Of a DNA stretch of 64,000 nt, positions 30,229 to 38,632 are shown piece after piece; positions within the stretch are counted from its first letter, which is position 1; every line of letters starts with the position of its first letter. The notes under the pieces were generated by a model. That model saw only the letters and a list, made by a program, of their open reading frames with translations. It did not search any database and was not told where the DNA came from. Location: NCBI GenBank assembly GCA_946404215.1, contig CAMJCT010000001.1, positions 1 through 64,000 on the forward strand, in the 5' to 3' direction. The DNA is from an uncultured Clostridium sp. GTDB taxonomy: Bacteria; Bacillota; Clostridia; TANB77; CAG-508. Both the position numbers and the translations under genes were made by a program.

Positions 30229-31116
30229 TTAAACATTTTTAATAATTTTTTGTAATTCTTTTTTTAGTATCTCTTTATTTTTATTATTTAACTCAGTTAA
30301 TGGCAATCTAGGTATTCCACAGTCAAAACCTATATAATTTAAAGCTGTTTTTACAGGTATTGGGTTTACTTCTGAAAATAATGCTTTTATCAACGGGATA
30401 GCATTTAATTGCATTTTTTTTGCTTTAAATATTTTTTTGTCAAAGAAGTTTTGAACCATATCATGGCAGTATTGTGGCATTATATTAGACAAAACTGATA
30501 TTACTCCAATTCCTCCAAGTGATAGCGTGGGTAATACTTGATCATCATTTCCAGAATATATATTTAAATTATCTCCACATAAGTGAGAAATCTCTGCTAT
30601 TTGAGATAAGTTACCACTTGCTTCTTTTATGGCTACAATATTTTCTATTTTAGAAAGCTCCAAACAGGTTTTAGGTTCTATGTTTACACCGGTTCTTCCA
30701 GGTACATTATATATAATAATTGGAAGTTTTACGTTTTTAGCAATTTCTTTGTAATGTTCAATAAGTCCATTTTGTGTACATTTATTATAATAAGGTGTAA
30801 CTAGTAAGAGTCCGTCTACTCCAAGTTCTTGAACAATTTTTGAAGTTTTGATAACATCTTTTGTGTTATTTCCACCTGTGCCTGCAATAATAGGAATTTT
30901 TTTATTGGAAGTCTTTACAGCACATTTTATGGTTTCTAGCCTTTCTTCTATTGTCATTGTTGAAGCTTCACCTGTTGTTCCACAAACTATAATACTGTCT
31001 ATATTATTTTCAATTTGAAAATGGACTAATTTTTCAAATTCTTTTAGATTTACACCGTCTTTGTTAAAAGGAGTACATATTGCTGTTCCACAGCCTTTAA
31101 ATACAATTTTTTTCAT
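30229..31116 (-). CDS. dapA: 4-hydroxy-tetrahydrodipicolinate synthase
   Basis: Condenses pyruvate with aspartate semialdehyde for diaminopimelate and lysine. TIM-barrel protein of 295 residues with CGTTGEASTM, YNVPGRTG (Tyr) and the Schiff-base lysine in IVAIKEASGN (~K164). AAAGGAAAT precedes the ATG. Works with asd; the same branch supplies dipicolinate for spores. Confidence 0.95.
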   Translation of the reverse strand: MKKIVFKGCGTAICTPFNKDGVNLKEFEKLVHFQIENNIDSIIVCGTTGEASTMTIEERLETIKCAVKTSNKKIPIIAGTGGNNTKDVIKTSKIVQELGVDGLLLVTPYYNKCTQNGLIEHYKEIAKNVKLPIIIYNVPGRTGVNIEPKTCLELSKIENIVAIKEASGNLSQIAEISHLCGDNLNIYSGNDDQVLPTLSLGGIGVISVLSNIMPQYCHDMVQNFFDKKIFKAKKMQLNAIPLIKALFSEVNPIPVKTALNYIGFDCGIPRLPLTELNNKNKEILKKELQKIIKNV

Positions 31117-31253
31117 ATTATATTATTTCCTTTCTCAAATTGTTTATGTATAAATATAAATGTAAATGTTTTTATAGTATAATATTCAATTAATAAAAAA
31201 ATGTTGTGTGGGTTGATATATAAATATTTTTTTCTTGGGTGATTTGCAGTTGC

Positions 31254-31509
31254 TGTTCAGCCCTATGTTATTAGAAGTTCTTAGCTAAGTGATTACTATT
31301 TAAATATTTTGAGAATTAATCGAATGCGACTGGAATAACTTAAAAAATCTTGGTAATTTTGAAAGGGAATCTCAAAGTTTATCTTTGAGGGTGCTTTCGA
31401 AATTAGTTAGATTTTTTTAGTGTTTAATGCAAGGTAGGCGAGATTATTCGAAAAATATTTAAATAGTAATCACTATTAAGCAGAACAATTATAATTTTAA
31501 GACTGAACA
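31254..31509. repeat. Large palindromic (MITE-like) intergenic element 3
   Basis: Outer TGTTCAG/CTGAACA and 23-bp perfect arms (31288-31310 and 31452-31474, starting AGTGATTACTATTTAAA). The centre folds as AAAAAATCT/AGATTTTTT, TAATTTTGA/TCGAAATTA (G-T pair), an internal loop with GGGTGC, and CTCAAAG-TTTAT-CTTTGAG. The core resembles element 2. No ORF. Confidence 0.8.
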
Positions 31510-31543
31510 GTAACAATTTGTTACAAAAAAATTTAAAAAAGTA

Positions 31544-31572
31544 TTGACAAAATACAAAATACAATATAAAAT
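31544..31572 (+). promoter_or_regulatory. Sigma-A-type promoter
   Basis: TTGACA (31544-31549), 17-nt spacer, TAAAAT (31567-31572), upstream of the DUF45-like gene. Confidence 0.7.
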
Positions 31573-31641
31573 AGAATCAACAAAGCGAACAACGTTTCGA
31601 AAAACAATAATTCGATAGTATATTTACAAGGAGTGATAAAA

Positions 31642-32163
31642 ATGAATTTAGTAAAAAGAAATACAAATACAAAAATACAATTAAATAAAGTAGTTGAAAG
31701 GCATCCAGTTCCTGTATTGGGTATAGACTACAAAGTAAAAATAATATATAGAAATATAAAAATAACGGAATTAGATGTTGAAGGTAAAACTATAAAAATA
31801 TCACTTCCTAATAAATATAAAAAAATGTCAAATAAAGAAATTTTAGATTTAGCAATTGAAAAGATGTATGAACAAATAGCAAAAATAGAAATTGAAAGAG
31901 CAATGGAAAAAACAAGAATAATGCTTGGATTTGCACCTGATGAATATGAAATAATGGAAATGAAATCATTAGGAAAATGCGAAAACAATAAAATTACTAT
32001 TAATCCACAAGTAGTAAAATATAGAAGAAAGATAATAGACTACATAGTATTACATCAATATTGCCATTTGAAATACAAAACTCATTCAAAAGGATTTATG
32101 AAATTAATTGAAAAATATGAACCAGAATATAAAAAATGTGAAGAGATTTTATTAAATATATAG
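31642..32163 (+). CDS. YgjP-like (DUF45) metallopeptidase-fold protein with altered active site
   Basis: 173 residues of the DUF45/YgjP family of zinc-peptidase-like proteins. The family motif HELxHL...NHSKxFW appears here as VLHQYCHLKYKTHSKGF, so both zinc His and the third His are kept but the catalytic Glu is Gln. An inactive or metal-binding role is possible. The ATG at 31642 follows AAGGAG at 8 nt. A strong terminator follows. Confidence 0.75.
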   Translation: MNLVKRNTNTKIQLNKVVERHPVPVLGIDYKVKIIYRNIKITELDVEGKTIKISLPNKYKKMSNKEILDLAIEKMYEQIAKIEIERAMEKTRIMLGFAPDEYEIMEMKSLGKCENNKITINPQVVKYRRKIIDYIVLHQYCHLKYKTHSKGFMKLIEKYEPEYKKCEEILLNI

Positions 32164-32169
32164 TATAAT

Positions 32170-32207
32170 AAAAAATTGTTGCTATAAAAAATATGCAACA
32201 ATTTTTT
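32170..32207 (+). terminator. Terminator after the DUF45-like gene
   Basis: 13-bp stem AAAAAATTGTTGC / GCAACAATTTTTT. Confidence 0.85.
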
Positions 32208-32289
32208 AAACAGTAAAAATATATTAAAAAAATTTTAAAAAAGACTTTATAAATTAAAAGATTTTTGCTATAATACTAAATGTAAATAT

Positions 32290-32364
32290 TGGGGTGTAGC
32301 CAAGCGGTAAGGCAGATGGCTCTGACCCATCGATGCGTAGGTTCGAATCCTACCACCCCAGCCA
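32290..32364 (+). tRNA. tRNA-Gln (anticodon CTG)
   Basis: Full cloverleaf: acceptor TGGGGTG/CACCCCA, D arm GCC...GGC, anticodon arm GATGG-CTCTGAC-CCATC, T arm GTAGG-TTCGAAT-CCTAC, encoded CCA. The loop gives anticodon CTG, reading CAG. Preceded by a TATAAT box at 32269. Confidence 0.95.
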
Positions 32365-32407
32365 ATAGCTAATCTATTCGAACTAATAGAATAGATAGAA
32401 CAAAAAT

Positions 32408-32432
32408 CAATCAGCAACATGATTGTTTTTTT
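32408..32432 (+). terminator. Terminator after tRNA-Gln
   Basis: CAATCA-GCAACA-TGATTG followed by seven T. Confidence 0.8.
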
Positions 32433-32639
32433 GTATGTAAAGGAATATAAGAAAAAACTTAATTTTGGGAAATAAAAAAGTATAATGACTATATGAAATA
32501 GTATGAGAAATGAAATATTACAAAAATATTAAGTTTATATTACATTCTTATTCCATTTGCCAAAAATAAGTATATTATGAGATAATATATTCAATAAAGA
32601 GTTATGCAAAATTTAAAACATAAAATTGGAGGTATATAT

Positions 32640-33023
32640 ATGAATAAAGAATTAAAAATAAAAAGATGTGAAAAATGCGGAGCATTAGTAAGAGTTTTGG
32701 AAGATTGTAAATGTGATAATTGTGGAATAAAGTGTTGTGGTGAACAAATGAAAGAGCTAATCCCAAATTCGGTGGATGCTGCAGTAGAAAAACATATTCC
32801 AGTTTATGAGGTTAAAGATGGAAAACTTGTTGTAAAAGTAAATCATGTTATGGAAGATAAACATTATATTGAGTGGATATCTATTGTTTATAAAAATAAG
32901 GAAAAAATAACTTATTTTAAACCAGGTGAAGAAGCTGTTGCTACAATATGTAAATATGAGCCAGGTATTGTGATTTATTCTTATTGTAATATTCATGGGC
33001 TATGGAGAGCAGAAGTAAAATAG
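32640..33023 (+). CDS. dfx: Desulfoferrodoxin (superoxide reductase)
   Basis: 127 residues. The N-terminal rubredoxin-like domain has CEKCG and CCGEQM cysteines (with extra Cys in CKCDNCGIKCC); the C-terminal superoxide reductase site has His ligands in EKHIPVYE and NHVMEDKHYIEW and the Cys/His pair in YCNIHGLW. Reduces superoxide to peroxide in anaerobes. ATG at 32640 follows GGAGG. Confidence 0.92.
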   Translation: MNKELKIKRCEKCGALVRVLEDCKCDNCGIKCCGEQMKELIPNSVDAAVEKHIPVYEVKDGKLVVKVNHVMEDKHYIEWISIVYKNKEKITYFKPGEEAVATICKYEPGIVIYSYCNIHGLWRAEVK

Positions 33024-33049
33024 AAATAGTTTTAAAAAGGAGGTTACAA

Positions 33050-34807
33050 ATGAGAAGAGGTTTAGAAAATTCAAGGGGTATTACTTTAATAGCATTAGTA
33101 ACTACAATTATCATAATTGTTATATTAACAAGTGTTGCTGTATATACAGGTAAAGACATTGTAGAAAAATCAAAATTTACAGCATTTACAACAGAGTTAA
33201 AAATAATGCAAACACATGTAAATGAACTGTATCAGGAATGTAGAGATGGTAATACTATTCAGGTTGGAAATACAGAATATACAGGTGAGAGTATAAAGTC
33301 TATAGGTACAAATGCAAGTGCTCATCCAAATGCACAACAGGTATTTACACTTGAAGAATCTGGTATTACAGATTCAACAGGTTATGTTTATTTTAATAAG
33401 CAATTAATTCAAAATTTAAATATTGAAGGTGTTGATGGAGAATATTTTGTAAATATAGGTAAAAGAAGTATAGTTAGTTGTGATGGCGTTAAATATAAAG
33501 GCAAAACATATTATACATTGGAACAAATTCCTGAAAGTTTATATAATGTAGAATATAATAATTCAAATGTAAGTGCTCCTACAATAGGTAGTGCAACTAT
33601 GGAAAGTGTTTCAGAAGGTAAATGGAGAATAACAGTTTCGAATATTCAATATAGTGGTTATGTAACAAAATGGGTAGTTAATTATAAATTAGAAACAGAT
33701 TTAAATTGGAGTACAAGTGAGGATTTAAGTTTTATAGTTACTGAAAATGGCAACTATAAAGTAAAAGTGTCAAATGGAAGTATCGAATCAGGAGAAGTAA
33801 CTGTAGAAAAACATAGAGGTAGACCAGGCATTAATATAGGAGATTACGTCCAATACGAAGCGCCTACTAGGTCAGAAGACTACCAGCTTTCAAGCGAAGT
33901 TAGTGGATATAGTAGAACACAGACAATCGGGCAAGAATACACAATATGGCGAGTTCTAAATATATATAATGATGGCAGTATGGATTTAGTAGCTACAGTA
34001 AAAGGTACAAATACAGGAATATTTTTAGAAGGTGCTTTAGGTTATAATAATGGAATATATGTATTTAACTATATATGCAATTATTTGTATCAAAATGAAG
34101 CAAAAGGCGTAACTGCAAGAAGTATAAATATTGAAGATATAAAAAGTAAAATGTCTCAAACATGTATAGAGCAAATAAATAGTACAATAAGTGAAAGTGT
34201 TACAAATTGCAATAATTCTGGAGTAATAGAAAGTAAGGATACTGCTAATAATGTTGTCACTTATAAAAATAGTTATTCTCATTACCCTGATATTTTTAAA
34301 TACCAAATAGGTTCTGGAGTTAATACATCAATAATATTAAAAGAAGGCGATATATGTGATGAAAATGGTAGGAAGTCTATAAGTGAGAGTGAATCTTTTT
34401 ATAAAGATAGTGCAGGAAGATTTATTTCTACAGTTAATACATCTGTACAGGCAACTAATATTACAGCAAAACAGACATATTATGATATAACAAATCAATC
34501 TAATTATTTTTTAGATTATAATGGAACAACTAGTACATATTATAATATGTTATTTCCTACATCAATAAAATATTGGATTGGTTCAAGATTTACTAACTGT
34601 ACTTCTCAAAAAGCATGTTTTGGACTTCGTATTGTTGATGGCAATAAGATAAATGGTAATGAATTATTTAGTTCGGATTCAGCAGGTAGTAGAAGCACAC
34701 AAAACAAAATTTGTCCTGTAATTCACATTGAAAAGACAGTTGATATTACAGTTTGTACCGGGACAAATACAGAATCAAATCCACATGAAGTAGATTTAAA
34801 TAATTAA
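33050..34807 (+). CDS. Prepilin-like surface protein with fibronectin-like and DUF6273-like parts
   Basis: 585 residues. Prepilin-type N-terminus SRGITLIALVTTIIIIVILT, helix into TGKDIVEKSKF, then a beta-rich region (~165-260) and a C-terminal half ending with SIKYWIGSRF...FGLRIVDG, as in DUF6273-like domains. GGAGG precedes the ATG at 33050. It follows desulfoferrodoxin by 26 bp, though functional connection is unlikely. Confidence 0.7.
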   Translation: MRRGLENSRGITLIALVTTIIIIVILTSVAVYTGKDIVEKSKFTAFTTELKIMQTHVNELYQECRDGNTIQVGNTEYTGESIKSIGTNASAHPNAQQVFTLEESGITDSTGYVYFNKQLIQNLNIEGVDGEYFVNIGKRSIVSCDGVKYKGKTYYTLEQIPESLYNVEYNNSNVSAPTIGSATMESVSEGKWRITVSNIQYSGYVTKWVVNYKLETDLNWSTSEDLSFIVTENGNYKVKVSNGSIESGEVTVEKHRGRPGINIGDYVQYEAPTRSEDYQLSSEVSGYSRTQTIGQEYTIWRVLNIYNDGSMDLVATVKGTNTGIFLEGALGYNNGIYVFNYICNYLYQNEAKGVTARSINIEDIKSKMSQTCIEQINSTISESVTNCNNSGVIESKDTANNVVTYKNSYSHYPDIFKYQIGSGVNTSIILKEGDICDENGRKSISESESFYKDSAGRFISTVNTSVQATNITAKQTYYDITNQSNYFLDYNGTTSTYYNMLFPTSIKYWIGSRFTNCTSQKACFGLRIVDGNKINGNELFSSDSAGSRSTQNKICPVIHIEKTVDITVCTGTNTESNPHEVDLNN

Positions 34808-34862
34808 TTGTTGGCGTCATTATTGGTGGGCATACTTCACATGATATTTAATAACATATACA

Positions 34863-34891
34863 TTGACATAGAGTTTGCTATGTGATAATAT
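34863..34891 (+). promoter_or_regulatory. Sigma-A-type promoter
   Basis: TTGACA (34863-34868), 17-nt spacer, TAATAT (34886-34891), 35 bp before the hemolysin III gene. Confidence 0.65.
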
Positions 34892-34925
34892 AGTATTCAA
34901 TACTAGATAAAGCAAAGGAGAAAAT

Positions 34926-35600
34926 ATGAAAAGAACTAAATTATCAGATAGAATATTACCTACATATACAAAAGGAGAAGAGATATTCAATATGGTGTCT
35001 CATATTATAGGTGGAGTTGTCGGAATTGTAGCAATAGTACTTTGTAGTATTATTGCTGCAAAACATCAAAATGCACCAGGTGTAGTTTCAGGAGTTGTAT
35101 TTGGGTGTACATTGTTAATTTTATATACAATGTCTAGCATTTATCATGGATTAAACCCAAATTTAAAGGCAAAAAAAGTATTACAAATAATAGACCATTG
35201 TTCAATATTTTTATTAATAGCTGGTTCATATACGCCATTTTGCTTATGTACTTTAAGAGAGTATAATACAGCACTTGGGTGGACAATATTTGGAATAATT
35301 TGGACAATTGCAGTGCTTGGAATAGTACTAAATTCAATAGACTTAAAGAAATTTAAAGTGTTTTCAATGATATGTTATTTAATTATGGGATGGTGTATTA
35401 TTTTAAAAGTAAAAGTCTTAATTGATTCACTTGGAGTAATAGGTTTTTCTTTATTATTAGGCGGAGGTATTTGCTATACTGTTGGAGCTGTACTTTATGG
35501 TATTGGAAAAAAGAAAAAGTGGATGCATTCTATTTTTCATGTGTGCTGCGTAATTTCAAGTATAATGCATTTACTTTGTGTTTTACTATATGTTTTATAA
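34926..35600 (+). CDS. Hemolysin III-family membrane protein (YqfA/PAQR-like)
   Basis: 224 residues with seven hydrophobic helices. The PAQR/HlyIII motifs are present: EEIFNMVSHIIGG, SSIYHGL, IDHCSIFLLIAGSYTPF and the final WMHSIFHVCCV with His metal ligands. Despite the name, most members act in membrane homeostasis. GH18 gene follows 19 bp later. Confidence 0.88.
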   Translation: MKRTKLSDRILPTYTKGEEIFNMVSHIIGGVVGIVAIVLCSIIAAKHQNAPGVVSGVVFGCTLLILYTMSSIYHGLNPNLKAKKVLQIIDHCSIFLLIAGSYTPFCLCTLREYNTALGWTIFGIIWTIAVLGIVLNSIDLKKFKVFSMICYLIMGWCIILKVKVLIDSLGVIGFSLLLGGGICYTVGAVLYGIGKKKKWMHSIFHVCCVISSIMHLLCVLLYVL

Positions 35601-35619
35601 AAGGAAGGAATTATATATA

Positions 35620-37344
35620 ATGAAGCAAGGAAAAAGAGTAGAAGAAGGAACAAATAGAGAAAAGAAGAAGATGTCAAAAGAAGAAATAGAAAAAAAGAAA
35701 AAGAAAATTATAAAGATATTTATTTCTATAATAGTTGTAATTATTCTTGTTATTGTAGTTTTTTTAGCTAATGAATTTATAATTTTAGATAAAAATGAGA
35801 AAACAAACTTGGTTATTAATAACAAAAACATAACATCAAATTTAAAAAATGATATAATTATAGAAGATAATATAATATATCTTTCAAAACAGGATATTTC
35901 CAATTTTTTTGACAAGTACATATATGAAGAAAAGGAAACAAATCAAATTATAACTACGTATGATAAAAAAATAGCGACAATAGGTTTTGAAAACAATAAG
36001 ATAACAATAAATGGTTCTAATAAAAATACATATGCGCATGCAATGAAAAAAGATGATGTTGTTTATTTGCCTATTTCAGAAATGAAAGATGTTTATAATG
36101 TAGAAATACAAAATAATGAAAATACAAAAGTTGTGACTATGGATTCTTTAGATAGAGAACAAAAAAGAGGTATTATATCTTCAGATGTTTCTGTAAAATC
36201 TACTACAAATTTTATAGCAAAAACTGTTGACAGAGTAAAAAAAGGAGATACAGTTATTGTTGTATCAGTTGATAATGGAAAAGCAAAAGTAAGAACTGCC
36301 AACGGAAAGTTAGGTTATATAGATAATAAAAAAATTGAAAACGTGTATACAGTAAGAGAAAACATGCTTGATGAAAAGCAGGTAAATGGAAAAGTAAACA
36401 TGGTTTGGGACTATTATTCTGAATATGCTTCTATTCCTGATAGAAGCGGAACAACTATAGAAGGAGTTAATGTTGTTTCACCTGCATTTTTTTACTTGAA
36501 TAAAAAAGGAGAATTTACTGAAAAGATTGGCGAGGCTGAAAAAAGATATATTCAGTGGGCACATAACAATAAATATAAGGTGTGGGCAATGGTTTCAAAC
36601 TCTGAAGCTGGTTTAGAAGTAACATCTAAAATAATGAACAGTTATAGTCAAAGAGAAAAATTAATAGAAAATATAGTAAATAGTTGTATTAAATATAATT
36701 TAGATGGTATTAATATTGACTTTGAAAATATGAAGCAGGAAGATAAAGATTTATATTCTAGATTTATAATAGAGCTAGAGCCAAGATTAAAGGAATCAGG
36801 GTTAGTTCTTTCTGTTGATGTTACAGCACCTGATGGAGGGGAAACATGGTCAATGTGTTTTGACAGACATGTAATTGGAGATGTATCTGACTTTATTGTA
36901 TTTATGGCTTATGACGAATATGGAGTATCAAGTACAAAGTCAGGTACTACAGCAGGATACGATTGGATAAAACTCAATTTGACTAAATTTTTAAAAACAG
37001 AGGAAATTGATTCTAATAAAATAATATTGGGAATACCTTTTTATGCAAGAGTATGGACAACTGATTTAAATAGTAAAATAATAGGCAATAAAACAGTTGC
37101 AATGAAAGATATGGATAAGGTTGTTCCAAACAATGCGAAAAAAGAATGGAATGAAGATTTAAAGCAAAACTATGTAGAGTATATGGATGGCAGCAATAAG
37201 AAGCAAATATGGATAGAAGACATAGATTCATTGAAAGCAAAAATATCTTTGATTAAAGAGAATGATTTAGCAGGTGTAGCTTCATGGAAAAAAGATATGG
37301 AATCAAGTGATGTATGGAAAATGATACAGCAAGAGATTAAATAA
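35620..37344 (+). CDS. GH18-family glycosidase with N-terminal anchor and SH3-like domain
   Basis: 574 residues: charged N-terminus, a membrane helix (~32-52), a copper-amine-oxidase-like N domain (~65-175), an SH3-like domain (~190-245), then a GH18 barrel with LDGINIDFENM (catalytic Glu in DxxDxDxE) and the later YDEYG and PFYARVWT. This layout is that of YaaH/SagB-type spore-cortex or cell-wall glucosaminidases. AAGGAAGG precedes the ATG. Confidence 0.85.
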   Translation: MKQGKRVEEGTNREKKKMSKEEIEKKKKKIIKIFISIIVVIILVIVVFLANEFIILDKNEKTNLVINNKNITSNLKNDIIIEDNIIYLSKQDISNFFDKYIYEEKETNQIITTYDKKIATIGFENNKITINGSNKNTYAHAMKKDDVVYLPISEMKDVYNVEIQNNENTKVVTMDSLDREQKRGIISSDVSVKSTTNFIAKTVDRVKKGDTVIVVSVDNGKAKVRTANGKLGYIDNKKIENVYTVRENMLDEKQVNGKVNMVWDYYSEYASIPDRSGTTIEGVNVVSPAFFYLNKKGEFTEKIGEAEKRYIQWAHNNKYKVWAMVSNSEAGLEVTSKIMNSYSQREKLIENIVNSCIKYNLDGINIDFENMKQEDKDLYSRFIIELEPRLKESGLVLSVDVTAPDGGETWSMCFDRHVIGDVSDFIVFMAYDEYGVSSTKSGTTAGYDWIKLNLTKFLKTEEIDSNKIILGIPFYARVWTTDLNSKIIGNKTVAMKDMDKVVPNNAKKEWNEDLKQNYVEYMDGSNKKQIWIEDIDSLKAKISLIKENDLAGVASWKKDMESSDVWKMIQQEIK

Positions 37345-37358
37345 TTGTTTAAAAAATG

Positions 37359-37387
37359 TTGACATTACTAGATTTGATATATATAAT
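37359..37387 (+). promoter_or_regulatory. Perfect-consensus sigma-A promoter before sigH
   Basis: TTGACA (37359-37364), 17-nt spacer, TATAAT (37382-37387). It places the transcript start at ~37394, favouring the sigH start at 37426. Confidence 0.82.
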
Positions 37388-37425
37388 TATTTAAGGAAAA
37401 CATGCTTTGGAGGTTTTTTAGACAC

Positions 37426-38079
37426 ATGCAAAATGAAAACGTATTTTATTGGGCAGAACAATATAAGAATTTAGCAGATGAACAAGTAATAGCTAAGATA
37501 AAAAAAGGTGATGAAAAAGCGCTTGCCTATATACTTGAAAAATACAAAGAGCTTGTAAATATGAAAGTAGGGAAATACTTTATTATTGGAGCGGAAAAAG
37601 AAGATATAATTCAAGAAGGAATGATTGGATTGTTTAAAGCTATAAAAAGTTTCAACCCGGACAAGCAAAACACATTCAAATCCTTTGCGAACATTTGTAT
37701 AGAAAGGCAATTAATAACAGCTATAAAAAGTTCAAATAGACAAAAGCATATGCCACTTAATTCTTACCTTTCGTTAAATACAGCTGCATATGACAATAAT
37801 GAAGAAGATAGTGTTGAATTAATAGATACATTTAATAGTAAAACAATAGAAGACCCATTAGAAACTATTATGAAGAAAGAATATTATACTGAAGTAGAAA
37901 ACAGTGTTAACAAACATCTTAGCAAGTTTGAAAAGCAAGTCTTAGATAGATTTGTTAAGGGAGAAAGCTATATTACTATAGCTCAGAAGTTGGATTCACC
38001 GGTCAAATCAGTAGATAATGCTATACAAAGAATTAGAAAAAAAGCAATAAAAAATATGAATAATTCTAATAATACATAA
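37426..38079 (+). CDS. sigH: RNA polymerase sporulation sigma factor SigH
   Basis: About 217 residues of the SigH/Spo0H type: region 2 (EDIIQEGMIGLFKAIKSFNPDKQNTFKSFANICIERQ segment) and region 4 (KFEKQVLDRFVKGESYITIAQKLDSPVKSVDNAIQRIRKK). It controls early sporulation and competence-like genes. ATG at 37426 lies 12 nt after GGAGG; an earlier ATG (37402) would leave almost no leader. A terminator follows. Confidence 0.9.
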   Translation: MQNENVFYWAEQYKNLADEQVIAKIKKGDEKALAYILEKYKELVNMKVGKYFIIGAEKEDIIQEGMIGLFKAIKSFNPDKQNTFKSFANICIERQLITAIKSSNRQKHMPLNSYLSLNTAAYDNNEEDSVELIDTFNSKTIEDPLETIMKKEYYTEVENSVNKHLSKFEKQVLDRFVKGESYITIAQKLDSPVKSVDNAIQRIRKKAIKNMNNSNNT

Positions 38080-38103
38080 TAGAAATAATATATTTTAAAA
38101 TAA

Positions 38104-38130
38104 TAAAAAGTACCATTTAGGGTACTTTTT
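38104..38130. terminator. Bidirectional terminator between sigH and tRNA-Thr
   Basis: AAAAGTACC-ATTTA-GGGTACTTTT with flanking A and T runs. Confidence 0.8.
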
Positions 38131-38131
38131 T

Positions 38132-38207
38132 TGGGGCTTCCAACGGGAATCGAACCCGTGACCTCAGCCTTACCAAGGCTGCACTCTACCTACTGAGCTA
38201 TGGAAGC
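38132..38207 (-). tRNA. tRNA-Thr (anticodon GGT)
   Basis: Reverse strand cloverleaf: acceptor GCTTCCA/TGGAAGC, D arm GCTC...GAGT, anticodon arm CAGCC-TTGGTAA-GGCTG giving GGT, T arm ACGGG-TTCGATT-CCCGT, CCA encoded. It lies back-to-back with the Thr T-box leader of thrS. Confidence 0.93.
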
Positions 38208-38256
38208 AATTATAATAGCATTATATAACAAGTAAATACAAAAGTAAATAATTCTA

Positions 38257-38285
38257 TTGACTTTTTTTTGGAAAAGTATTAAAAT
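38257..38285 (+). promoter_or_regulatory. Promoter of the thrS T-box transcript
   Basis: TTGACT (38257-38262), 17-nt spacer, TAAAAT (38280-38285). Confidence 0.7.
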
Positions 38286-38319
38286 TATGTTTATAAATAA
38301 AAGCATGTAAGAGAAAAGT

Positions 38320-38532
38320 AAAATAAAGGTTCCTTTAAGAGAAAATTGGTCATTAGGCTGAAAGCCAATTTAAGAAAACATATTTGAAAACTAACTCTTC
38401 AAAGCTTCTAGTGAATAAGCTAGACGGCAAAGAACCGTTATATTCTAAAATCAAGTTAAAAATAGGATGGAACCGTGTAATTTAAAGCACTCCTATGGAT
38501 ATTGTTTTTATCCATTAAGGAGTGCTTTTTGA
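38320..38532 (+). promoter_or_regulatory. T-box riboswitch of thrS
   Basis: Stem I begins GAGAAAATTGGT with GGCTGAAAGCC, the T-box is AGGATGGAACCGTG (~38463-38476), and a terminator GCACTCCT...AGGAGTGCTTTTT ends at ~38530. Its specifier codon was not resolved by eye; the downstream gene implies threonine. Confidence 0.85.
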
Positions 38533-38632
38533 GTTATAATATTGAGTTAAGTATTTTTCAAAATTTTCTAGCATGTTCATTTCTTATAATGAACTAATAT
38601 TTCTTATTGGGTAAGTAAAGAAGGAGGATTTT

